A stretch of 64,000 nt of DNA from an uncultured Mailhella sp. Lineage in GTDB: Bacteria > Desulfobacterota > Desulfovibrionia > Desulfovibrionales > Desulfovibrionaceae. Under the pieces are notes generated by a model. The model was not told the DNA's origin and made no database searches. It worked only from the letters and a program-made list of their open reading frames with translations. Every line of letters begins with the position of its first letter. Position 1 is the stretch's first letter. This document shows, piece by piece, positions 37,809 through 45,836 of this stretch. The stretch is taken from the NCBI RefSeq assembly GCF_905187505.1, contig NZ_CAJJIC010000001.1, forward strand, positions 59,490-123,489. The letters run 5' to 3'. The position numbers and the translations under genes were made by a program.

Positions 37809-39050
37809 ATGAAGCAATATTTCCGAATGATCAAGGACCCTCGGTTCCGTCTTGTCTACAACGAGCACAGGCCGTTCGGCACAGGTCCCGCCCCCAAGAG
37901 AATACGCCTCAATCGTGAAGGCTTTTCCATGGTTGCGGGAGTCAAGAAAAAAACCATGGTGTATCCCGGCATGCTTCTTGCCGAGCACCCGTCTCTGGAA
38001 AAGGGCGATCTGCATTCTCCCATCTACGGGGTGATCACCGAAGTCAACGCCCGCAGCGTGTTCGTGGACGCCGTGGACCCTTCGCAGGCCGAGCCGGGCA
38101 TCTTTCCCGATCCGCCTGAAGCCGTGGACCTTCTCAAAAGCGGCCAGGAGGGCGAAGAGCTGGTGCACACGGTCAAGAAGATGGGCGTGAACACCCGCTC
38201 TCTGGGACGTCGGACGAAAACGCTCATCGTCAACGCCCTCAACCCCGAGCCGGGCGTGCGCTGGGCGGAACCCATGCTCACCGAAAGCGCCGACGAGATC
38301 CGTACGGGACTCGAGCTGCAACGCAGGATGCACCGTGCCGAAGAAATCATGCTGGCCGTTCCCACGGGATGTACCGCCCGCTTCTCCGGCATAAAGACCG
38401 TGGAAGTCGACCCCACCTATCCCAACAGCGTGAACGAGCTGCTCATCAAGGAAGTCACGGGCGAAGAAGCCCCGCCGGACGTCGCGGCCGTAGGCCTGCA
38501 CAACGTGTGGAGCCTCGGACGCACGGGCACGACGGGACTTCCCCTCATGGAGACGGTGATCACCATAGGAACGGCCACGGAGTGGGCCAACTACATCGTC
38601 AAGAACGGCAGCCTCGTGGGCGAGCTTCTGGAATTTTCCAACATTTCCCTGAAAAGCGGCGACACCATTCTGCGCGGCGGCCCGCTTCGCGGCGAAAGCC
38701 TCGACAGACTCGACCGAAGCATCACCAAGGGTGCCTACGGCTTCTTCGTGGTCAATGCCGGGGAAGTGCCGCCCATCGAAGGCGACAGCCCCTGCATCAA
38801 CTGCGGCGCGTGCATCCAGATATGTCCCACGCGCATCGACCCGCGCATGCTCAGCCGCTACGCGGAATTCGGCAAATACAACATGTCCCGGAAGGAAAAC
38901 TTCCGGCTCTGCATCGACTGCGGGCTCTGCGGCTACGTGTGCATCGCGCGACGCCCCGTACTCCAGTACATACGCCTTGCCGTCAAGAGGCTCGAGGAAG
39001 AGGAGCGTCTCTCGCATCTCACTCCCGTAGAGCCGGTCGGCAAGGGATAG
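37809..39050 (+). CDS. rnfC: Rnf complex subunit C
   Basis: A peripheral cytoplasmic subunit of the ion-translocating ferredoxin oxidoreductase. The 413 residues include two C-terminal [4Fe-4S] motifs (CINCGACIQICP and CIDCGLCGYVCI) and the middle SLBB-like region. In NADH-linked RnfC proteins a glycine-rich loop (GxGGAGFPT) precedes the segment DTLIVN. Here residues 122-142 read KKMGVNTRSLGRRTKTLIVN, so that loop is absent. This subunit may therefore not bind NADH. It is second in the operon. Confidence 0.93.
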   Translation: MKQYFRMIKDPRFRLVYNEHRPFGTGPAPKRIRLNREGFSMVAGVKKKTMVYPGMLLAEHPSLEKGDLHSPIYGVITEVNARSVFVDAVDPSQAEPGIFPDPPEAVDLLKSGQEGEELVHTVKKMGVNTRSLGRRTKTLIVNALNPEPGVRWAEPMLTESADEIRTGLELQRRMHRAEEIMLAVPTGCTARFSGIKTVEVDPTYPNSVNELLIKEVTGEEAPPDVAAVGLHNVWSLGRTGTTGLPLMETVITIGTATEWANYIVKNGSLVGELLEFSNISLKSGDTILRGGPLRGESLDRLDRSITKGAYGFFVVNAGEVPPIEGDSPCINCGACIQICPTRIDPRMLSRYAEFGKYNMSRKENFRLCIDCGLCGYVCIARRPVLQYIRLAVKRLEEEERLSHLTPVEPVGKG

Positions 39051-39104
39051 GCACGGTCCCGTCGTACATCCATGCATACCGCGAGCACATCAGAGAGAAC
39101 AGAC

Positions 39105-40106
39105 ATGAGCAATTCCAACAACGACATTCTTCTTGCCATCAGCACGCCCCCCTTCTGGCACTGCGGGCGCACCATACGCAAAAACAGCATTCACACGCTT
39201 CTTGCCCTCACCCCGGCCGTCATTCTGAGTCTGATCCAGTGGGGCGTGCCCGCGGCACGCGTCATGGCCCTTTCCGTGGTGACCGCCATCGTGACCGAAG
39301 CCGTCTGTCAAATCCTCATGAAGCAGAAGCTCAGCCAGAACAACGGCACCGCCGCCATCACCGGCCTTCTTCTGGCCTTTCTGCTTCCGGCATCCGCCCC
39401 ATGGTGGCTCGTCATCATAGCCTCGGTCTGCGCCATGGGCATAGGCCGCATGGCCTTCGGGGGCTACGGGGCCAATCAGGTCAACGCCACGCTTGTGGGC
39501 TGGGCTCTGGTATTCGTGTCCTTTCCTCTCTACATGGACCCGAACGCCTCTCTGCTGCAAACCACGCTCATCGATCCGCTTCTGAGAGCCAAGTACTTCG
39601 GAGGCGCGGCCGTTGCGGACATTCCCCTGCTCGATCTCATGCTCGGCAGGCAGCTCGGCGGGCTCGGCGCCGTACAGTCGGGAGCGCTCTTTCTCGGCGG
39701 CATGTATCTCGCCCTCAGAGGCATCATCCGCTGGGAAGTTCCCTTCTCCTTCCTCATCGGCGTCTTCGCTTCCGCTTCGATACTCCATTTTGCGAATCCC
39801 GAGCTTAATGCCGGACCTCTGTTCCACATTTTCAGCGGCTCCACCGTACTGGCCGCCTTTTTCCTGGCCACGGAAGATTCCTGCTCTCCGCACCGGCCTC
39901 TTCCCATGCTGCTTTACGGGCTGACCGGAGGCGTGCTCGTGCTTCTCATCCGTACCTTCGGCATCTACACGGACGGCGCCCCCTTTGCCGTCATGCTCAT
40001 CAATCTGCTTGCTCCCATGTTTGCCCTCATCCGGTCCCATCCCTTCGGCACCGGTCCCGGAAAGACCAGGCGGACTTCCAGCAGTGAAGGGAGGACTCGC
40101 GCATGA
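39105..40106 (+). CDS. rnfD: Rnf complex subunit D
   Basis: An integral membrane subunit of 333 residues with several hydrophobic helices, related to NqrB. Recognisable features are PPFWHCGRTIRKNS near the start, the GGYGANQVNATLVGWAL region and the later FFLATEDSCSP (usually FFMATDPVTSP). The SGAT segment in which other RnfD proteins carry covalent FMN on threonine is not visible. The start at 39105 is supported by family character after MSNSNND. It overlaps rnfG by four bases. Confidence 0.92.
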   Translation: MSNSNNDILLAISTPPFWHCGRTIRKNSIHTLLALTPAVILSLIQWGVPAARVMALSVVTAIVTEAVCQILMKQKLSQNNGTAAITGLLLAFLLPASAPWWLVIIASVCAMGIGRMAFGGYGANQVNATLVGWALVFVSFPLYMDPNASLLQTTLIDPLLRAKYFGGAAVADIPLLDLMLGRQLGGLGAVQSGALFLGGMYLALRGIIRWEVPFSFLIGVFASASILHFANPELNAGPLFHIFSGSTVLAAFFLATEDSCSPHRPLPMLLYGLTGGVLVLLIRTFGIYTDGAPFAVMLINLLAPMFALIRSHPFGTGPGKTRRTSSSEGRTRA

Positions 40107-40678
40107 AAAGCATGGTTCAGATGATTCTTGTGCTGTCGCTCATCTGCGGCACGGCAGGCTTCTGTCTCTCCTACCTGAAAATGACCACGGCTTCCCTCAT
40201 CGAAAGCCAGGCGCTCACCTTCGTTCAGGGCCCCGCCATACTGGACGTCTTCAAAGACGCCGACAACTCCCCCATCAACGACCGCCGCGCCTTCACCCTT
40301 GCCGACGGCAGAACCGTCAACGTCTTTCCCTGCCTGAAGAAGGGAAAGCTCACCGGCGTGGCGCTGGAACAGTTCGGCAGCGGCTACGGCGGCGATCTCG
40401 GCGTGGTCGTCGGCTTCAACACGGCAAACGACACCCTTGCCGGCATAGGCATAACCAGCATGAAGGAAACTGCCGGCGTGGGCACCCGCGTCAAGGAGCC
40501 CGCATTTCTCAGACAGTTCCCGGGCAAGGCCGTTCCCGTCAAGCTGAGAAGCGAAGGCGGAGACATCGACGCCGTTTCCGGCGCCACCGTCTCTTCCAAG
40601 GGCGTCATGGGCGCGGTGGACAGTGCCGTTGCCGTCTACAAGGAACTCAAGCCTCTCCTTCTGGAGACGTGGAAATAA
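40103..40678 (+). CDS. rnfG: Rnf complex subunit G
   Basis: A 191-residue subunit with an N-terminal membrane helix (residues 4-26) and a periplasmic FMN domain. The flavinylation motif SGATVSS is intact, with covalent FMN expected on Thr162; ApbE, encoded at the operon end, would attach it. FMN-domain features include GYGGDLGVVVGFN and GITSMKETAGVG. It is placed to pass electrons between the decaheme cytochrome and the membrane subunits. Confidence 0.94.
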   Translation: MKSMVQMILVLSLICGTAGFCLSYLKMTTASLIESQALTFVQGPAILDVFKDADNSPINDRRAFTLADGRTVNVFPCLKKGKLTGVALEQFGSGYGGDLGVVVGFNTANDTLAGIGITSMKETAGVGTRVKEPAFLRQFPGKAVPVKLRSEGGDIDAVSGATVSSKGVMGAVDSAVAVYKELKPLLLETWK

Positions 40679-40688
40679 CGGAGGAACC

Positions 40689-41372
40689 ATGAACCGCTTC
40701 ATGCAGGAACTGACCAAGGGTCTTTGGAAGGAACTTCCTCCGTTCCGGCTTCTTCTGGGCCTGTGCCCGGTGCTTGCCGTCACCAAGAGCGCGTCGAGCG
40801 GCATAGGCATGGGCATGGCCGTGCTTTTCGTGCTCACGCTGTCCAACATGCTCATTTCCATGGTGCGCAACATCATTCCCTCCAAGGTGCGCATCGCCTG
40901 CTTCATCACCATTTCCGCCACGCTGGTGGTCGCCGTGGAACTGCTCATGCAGGCCTACGCCTACCCGCTCTATCTGCAGCTCGGCATCTTCGTGCCCCTC
41001 ATCGTGGTGAACTGCATCATCCTCGGACGAGCCGAAGCCTTTGCCGCCAAGAACCCCGTGCATCTCGCCATTGCCGACGGTCTGGGCATGGGACTCGGCT
41101 TCACCATGTCGCTCACCTTCCTCGGCTCCATCCGCGAGATACTCGGAGCCGGCACCTGGTTCGGTCATCCCGTCATGTGGGACGGATTCCAGCCCTTCAC
41201 CATCATGGTGGAGGCGCCCGGCGCCTTCCTCTGTCTGGGGCTCACCCTCGCCGCCATGAACTACGGCACGCACCGTCAGCTCATGAAGAAGAGCCGCGAA
41301 GGCTCCGACGAGCTCCCCTCGCCCTGCGGCGGCTGCCGCGCCTGCGCCATGGGCCGCAGCGACAAAGACTGA
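40689..41372 (+). CDS. rnfE: Rnf complex subunit E
   Basis: A 227-residue membrane subunit homologous to NqrD/RsxE, with about six helices. Typical stretches are LGLCPVLAVTKSASSGIGMG near residues 24-43, which contains one of the cysteines of the RnfA/E membrane [2Fe-2S] site, and VPLIVVNCIILGRAEAFA, which holds the other. The C-terminus carries an extra CGGCRAC motif before KD, which is unusual and may bind metal. The start at 40689 follows CGGAGGAA. Confidence 0.94.
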   Translation: MNRFMQELTKGLWKELPPFRLLLGLCPVLAVTKSASSGIGMGMAVLFVLTLSNMLISMVRNIIPSKVRIACFITISATLVVAVELLMQAYAYPLYLQLGIFVPLIVVNCIILGRAEAFAAKNPVHLAIADGLGMGLGFTMSLTFLGSIREILGAGTWFGHPVMWDGFQPFTIMVEAPGAFLCLGLTLAAMNYGTHRQLMKKSREGSDELPSPCGGCRACAMGRSDKD

Positions 41373-41440
41373 CCCCATCCCGGCCGTCCTTCCCTTCATG
41401 AGAACAGAGAACCGCCCGCCGGAAGACAAGGAGAACGCCC

Positions 41441-42013
41441 ATGAGCGTCTTTGAAGTTTTCATTTCCGCCATCTTCGTCAACAACATCGTGCTGTCCCAG
41501 AACCTCGGCAACTGCCCCTATCTCGGCTGCTCCAAGGAAAAGGGCGTAGCCCTCGGCATGGGCACGTCGGTCATCTTCGTCACCGTGATGGCCACGCTGT
41601 GCACGTGGCTCGTACAGAAATATCTGCTCGTGCCCACGCATCTGGAATACCTCCAGACGCTGGTCTTCATCCTCATCATAGCCGCGCTCGTGCAGTTCGT
41701 GGAAATGTTCCTCAAAAAGGCCGTTCCGCCGCTGTACGCTTCGCTCGGCATCTTCCTGCCCCTCATCACCACGAACTGCTGCGTCCTCGGCGTGACGCTC
41801 CTCGTGCAGAGGGAGCAGTACGATCTCATGTCCTCCCTGCTGTATGCCTTTGCCACGGGCGCGGGCTTCCTGCTTGCTCTTCTGCTCATGGCCGGCGTGC
41901 GCGAACGGCTTGAGACCTGCCGCGTGCCGCGAGCTCTGGCCGGCACGCCCATAGCGCTCATCATGGCGGGAATCATGTCCCTGTCCTTCATGGCCTTCAA
42001 GGGCATGGTCTAG
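41441..42013 (+). CDS. rnfA: Rnf complex subunit A
   Basis: A 190-residue membrane subunit homologous to NqrE/RsxA, with six helices. It has the typical LSQNLGNCPYLGCSKEKG near the start and PLITTNCCVLGVTLLVQRE; the cysteines would form the membrane [2Fe-2S] cluster with RnfE. The length is standard. The start follows AAGGAG. Confidence 0.95.
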   Translation: MSVFEVFISAIFVNNIVLSQNLGNCPYLGCSKEKGVALGMGTSVIFVTVMATLCTWLVQKYLLVPTHLEYLQTLVFILIIAALVQFVEMFLKKAVPPLYASLGIFLPLITTNCCVLGVTLLVQREQYDLMSSLLYAFATGAGFLLALLLMAGVRERLETCRVPRALAGTPIALIMAGIMSLSFMAFKGMV

Positions 42014-42067
42014 GCGGAATCCGCTTCAGTTTCGATTGGTTTTCATCGTCAGCACAAGGACGTCCTC

Positions 42068-42928
42068 ATGGTTCTCTATTCGATACTCGCTCTTACCGGA
42101 CTCGGCTTCGTTGCCGCGGCCCTTCTTGCCGTCGCCTCCCGCTTTTTCGCCGTCTATGAGGACCCCATGGTAGGAAAGGTCACCGACAGCCTGCCGGGCG
42201 CCAACTGCGGCGGCTGCGGCTACGCCGGCTGCGAAGGCTACGCCAACGCCGTGGTCCATGATCCTTCCATTCCGCCCAATCTCTGCGTGGTGGGCGGGGC
42301 CAAGGTGGCTTCGGCCATCGGCACGCTGACCGGCAAGCTGACCACGGAAATGGAGCCGCTGTGCGCCTACAGACGCTGCGACAAGAATGCCGGACACGTA
42401 ACAAGGCGCTTCGACTACAAGGGCATACCCTCCTGTGCCGCGGCGGCAGCACTGCACCACGGCTCGGATCAGTGCGGTTTCTCCTGCCTCGGCTTCGGCG
42501 ACTGCGTGAAGGAATGCATAACGGAAGCGCTGCACGTCGAAAACTACATCGTCATGGTCAACGAATCCATGTGCATAGGCTGCGGCAAATGCACGAAAGT
42601 CTGCCCGAGAAACGTGCTTCAGCTCATTCCCAAGCGCGCCCGGGTGGCCATTACCTGTTCCACGCAGGACAAGCTCAAGGCCGTCATGGACGTGTGCAAG
42701 GTCGGCTGCATTCACTGCGAAAAATGCGTCAAGACCTGTCCCGCCAAAGCCATTTCCATGGAAAACAACAGAATTCAGATCAATCAGAAGCTCTGCCTTG
42801 AATACGGAGACTCCTGCGGTCAGGCCTGCGCCAAGGCCTGTCCGCGCCAGATCCTGCGCCTGCACGGTCAGGCTGCCATTGCCGCCATGGCCGAGTCCTG
42901 CAACAAGGAACAGCAAAAAGCCGTATAA
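42068..42928 (+). CDS. rnfB: Rnf complex subunit B (ferredoxin subunit)
   Basis: Entry point for electrons from ferredoxin. The 286 residues start with a membrane helix, followed by the Fe-S domain with LPGANCGGCGYAGCEGYANA. Then come several cysteine clusters: CGFSCLGFGDCVKEC, the ferredoxin motifs CIGCGKCTKVCP and CIHCEKCVKTCP, and a C-terminal CGQACAKACP. The number of clusters is normal for long RnfB proteins. Confidence 0.95.
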   Translation: MVLYSILALTGLGFVAAALLAVASRFFAVYEDPMVGKVTDSLPGANCGGCGYAGCEGYANAVVHDPSIPPNLCVVGGAKVASAIGTLTGKLTTEMEPLCAYRRCDKNAGHVTRRFDYKGIPSCAAAAALHHGSDQCGFSCLGFGDCVKECITEALHVENYIVMVNESMCIGCGKCTKVCPRNVLQLIPKRARVAITCSTQDKLKAVMDVCKVGCIHCEKCVKTCPAKAISMENNRIQINQKLCLEYGDSCGQACAKACPRQILRLHGQAAIAAMAESCNKEQQKAV

Positions 42929-42959
42929 CCGCTTCTTCCGCCGCCTCTGCGAGGTTTCC

Positions 42960-43934
42960 ATGTTCACACGACGCTTCTTTCTCCGCTGTCTGACCGCGGC
43001 CGCCGCCGCAACCGCCATGCCTTTTTCCGCCGCCCGCGCCGCGACGCCTTCGCTCATGACGGAAACAAGGCTCATGATGGGCACCTTCGTCACCATCAAG
43101 ACCAGCGGCGTTTCAAGCACTCAGGCCTCCGATGCCATGGGCAGAGCCTTTGAACACATGGCCTCGCTCGAAGCCGCCCTCACCCGCTTTGACGGCGCCT
43201 CGGCTCTCGGTCAGCTCAACGCCTCCGGCCGAATCTCCGACGCTCCCGCGCCTCTGCTTGCCGTCGTGCGTTCGGCCGCAGGCATGCACCGCGTCACGGG
43301 CGGATTCTTTGATCCCACCGTTCTTTCCCTGCTGGAAATCCTGGAAGCAGGCTCTTCCGATCTCAACGAGCGGGAAATGAACGAGGCCTCGGAACTTGTC
43401 GGCATGACGAACGTCGCCATTGAAAACGACGGCATACGCTTCAGGCGCGGCGGCATGAAGATGAGTCTTGACGGCATCGCCAAAGGCTACATCGCGGACG
43501 AGGGGGCCCGCATCATGCGCAGCTTCGGCGTCAGGGACTTTCTCATCAACGCCGGCGGCGACATCGTGGCCGACGGAGACAAGGCGGGGCTCCCCTGGCG
43601 CGTGGCCGTGGAAAACCCTGAAAAATACCACGGAGGCACCGACTACCCCGCCGTGCGCACACTGAAAAATCAGGCCATGGCCACGTCCGGCTCCTATGAA
43701 AACGTCCTCGGGGAAAAAGGCGAACTCAATCACCTCATCAATCCCGTCACCGGTCGCTGCGCCACGCTGCCCGGCGCTTCGGTGGTTGCCTCCTCCGCCA
43801 TGGAGGCCGACGCCCTCGCCACGGCGCTCTGCGTCATGCCCTCTCCGGCGAATTTCATGGAAAAACTGCCGGACGCCGCCTGTCTGCTCACCCTGCCCGC
43901 AGGCAGAGTGCGCCGCTCAAGCCGCTGGGGGTAG
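42960..43934 (+). CDS. apbE: FAD:protein FMN transferase
   Basis: Attaches FMN to threonine in SGAT-type motifs, here expected to serve RnfG. The protein has 324 residues. A twin-arginine-like or lipidless signal region reads RRFFLRCLTAAAAATA and cleaves near ARA. Catalytic-domain features are MMGTFVTIK, MSLDGIAKGYIADE, INAGGDIVADG and SGSYENV, with HLINPVTGR near the end. It closes the rnf operon. Confidence 0.95.
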   Translation: MFTRRFFLRCLTAAAAATAMPFSAARAATPSLMTETRLMMGTFVTIKTSGVSSTQASDAMGRAFEHMASLEAALTRFDGASALGQLNASGRISDAPAPLLAVVRSAAGMHRVTGGFFDPTVLSLLEILEAGSSDLNEREMNEASELVGMTNVAIENDGIRFRRGGMKMSLDGIAKGYIADEGARIMRSFGVRDFLINAGGDIVADGDKAGLPWRVAVENPEKYHGGTDYPAVRTLKNQAMATSGSYENVLGEKGELNHLINPVTGRCATLPGASVVASSAMEADALATALCVMPSPANFMEKLPDAACLLTLPAGRVRRSSRWG

Positions 43935-44431
43935 CGTTCTTCTCTTGTCCCGGCTCGTTCCACCTGAACCGCTTTCTCCGACAGACGCGCGCATCCGCAC
44001 GTCAGACCGCATGCCCGATTATCCCGCGCTTCCGGGGCCGAATGTCCTGTCCGGCACATTCGGCCCTTTCTCGTCCCCGCAGCACCTGTTCCGATCCTGC
44101 ATCCGTCAGCATTCTTCCGTTCCACGCTCCAGCGGCAGCCGCTTTTCATCTGCGCGGGAAAAACCTGTGCGTCTTCCGACGCTTTCCTGAAAAAAATGCC
44201 GCGCTCGTCCACACTGCGGTGGACGAGGTGCCTGCCCCCGCTCCCCCGTCCGTCCTTTTTCTGATACTGTCTCTCACAGGCATGACATGAAGGCCCGATC
44301 TGTCATTCCTCTCATCCGGCTCCCAGGCGCTCAAGGACGCCCTTTCCGCCATGGACGACTTCCCCGGGGCCGGAACCGGATGATGGGAGAACCGGAGCCC
44401 GTTCACGCAGACGTTCAACGCGGGAGAGATC
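43935..44431. other. Gap between apbE and the alpha/beta hydrolase gene
   Basis: About 500 bases with no supported gene. A hairpin, CTCGTCCAC (44204-44212) with GTGGACGAG (44219-44227), lies beside a run of A residues at 44189-44196. It could end a minus-strand transcript, but none is known here. Confidence 0.45.
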
Positions 44432-45712
44432 ATGGACCGCTTCATTTATATCCACGGATTCAACAGCAGTGCACAAAGCCGTTCGGGGCAGGCGCTGACC
44501 GGTCTTCTCGGCAGACAGGTCATCTGTCTGGAATACGACTATTCCAGACCCTTTGCGGAATGCTTCGCTTCTCTGCGACGCCAGATGCTCGACGCCATAG
44601 ATGAGACGAACGACCGCGTCTGCATCATGGGCTCGTCGCTGGGAGGCTTTTACGCGCTCAGCCTTCGACATCCGTCCATCATCCATGCCGTCGCATGGAA
44701 TCCCGTCGTCTTCCCTGCCGTTCAGATGGCACAGTTTCTCGGCAGGAACACGCGCTTTGCCGACGCAGGCACATGGGAATTCACCAAAGACATCATGCTC
44801 TCCTACGCGCAGGCCCCCGATCCCCGTCCCTGGAGAAACGAAACCTGGGCCCGGGAAGAACGCAAGGCCCGCCATATCAGGGAGGGGCATCTTCCGTTCA
44901 TGGACTTCGGCGGCGGCCGGGGCTTCTGCTTCTGCCCCGGGGAAGGGGAAAGAACGCTGGAAACCACCCCGGCAGCTCTGGACGCGGCCCGATCTCCGAA
45001 ACGGGACATCTTTCTCGGCAACGGCGACGACGTTCTCGATGCCGGACTGACCCGGGCATTCTGGCAGGGAGCGGCCACGCTGCACGACATCGAATCCGGG
45101 CATCAGATCATGGATTACAGCCACGCCCTGGACACGCTGACACAGGACAAGATGCTGGACAGCTTCGAAGCCTGGCAGGACGGCGCGCCGTGGGCTTCCG
45201 CCTTCCGCGAGGCCGGAGCCTTCGACATGGCGGGAATGCTCTCCACTGGCTCTCGTCATGAGCAGGTGAAGGGACTCCTGTGGCTGGCGGACGTCCCGTT
45301 TCTGGAGCTTGCGGGAACCGGGGAAGAAGACTCCCTCATCGTGGCCTTCTTCCATGCAAGACACGAGCGCCGCATGAAAAGACTGCTTGCCGGACTGACC
45401 CGTCTGTGCGGCAGGCACAGCTATGTGTTTCTTCGTGCCGACGGTCCGGTCGTACGGCATCAGATTGCCGACAACACGCTCATGGACGCGGAATACTGCC
45501 TGCATCCCGACGAACGCAGCCTTGCCGCAGCCGTCAACTCCGCCTTTCCCCAATGGCGGGGCGACAAGGCCCTATGGCACGGTCACAGACCTCACGGCTC
45601 CTTCACCAGCGCCGTCATGCGGGAACATTTTTCCAGGCTGTGGGACAAATTCGACGATCCCATCGCGGAATTTGAAAAAACGTCCTCCTCTCCGGCTGCG
45701 GCTCAGCAATAG
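44432..45712 (+). CDS. YqiA/UPF0227-like alpha/beta hydrolase with unknown C-terminal region
   Basis: A 426-residue protein. The first 220 residues resemble YqiA/YcfP small esterases: IYIHGFNSSAQS, the nucleophile elbow GSSLGGFYALSL, ILDAGL-type acid region (NGDDVLDAGLT) and the catalytic histidine in ESGHQIMDY. Those proteins normally stop there at about 190 residues. Residues 225-426 form a second domain of unknown type, rich in R, H and L (HARHERRMKRLLAGL). The N-terminal part is probably an esterase; the C-terminal function is unknown. A terminator follows. Confidence 0.75.
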   Translation: MDRFIYIHGFNSSAQSRSGQALTGLLGRQVICLEYDYSRPFAECFASLRRQMLDAIDETNDRVCIMGSSLGGFYALSLRHPSIIHAVAWNPVVFPAVQMAQFLGRNTRFADAGTWEFTKDIMLSYAQAPDPRPWRNETWAREERKARHIREGHLPFMDFGGGRGFCFCPGEGERTLETTPAALDAARSPKRDIFLGNGDDVLDAGLTRAFWQGAATLHDIESGHQIMDYSHALDTLTQDKMLDSFEAWQDGAPWASAFREAGAFDMAGMLSTGSRHEQVKGLLWLADVPFLELAGTGEEDSLIVAFFHARHERRMKRLLAGLTRLCGRHSYVFLRADGPVVRHQIADNTLMDAEYCLHPDERSLAAAVNSAFPQWRGDKALWHGHRPHGSFTSAVMREHFSRLWDKFDDPIAEFEKTSSSPAAAQQ

Positions 45713-45782
45713 CGAAAGGACGCCGGGCCGCAGCACGAGCCGGCCCGCTCACGCCTCGGACCGGCTCGCCCATGGACGACAA

Positions 45783-45812
45783 GGGGGAAGGGGTCCAGCC
45801 CCTTCCCCTTTC
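45783..45812. terminator. Terminator between convergent hydrolase and repeat-protein genes
   Basis: GGGGAAGGGG and CCCCTTCCCC form a ten-base-pair stem with a five-base loop, followed by TTTCT on the plus strand. Confidence 0.75.
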
Positions 45813-45836
45813 TCTGTCGCTCCGTCTTTCTTCCTC

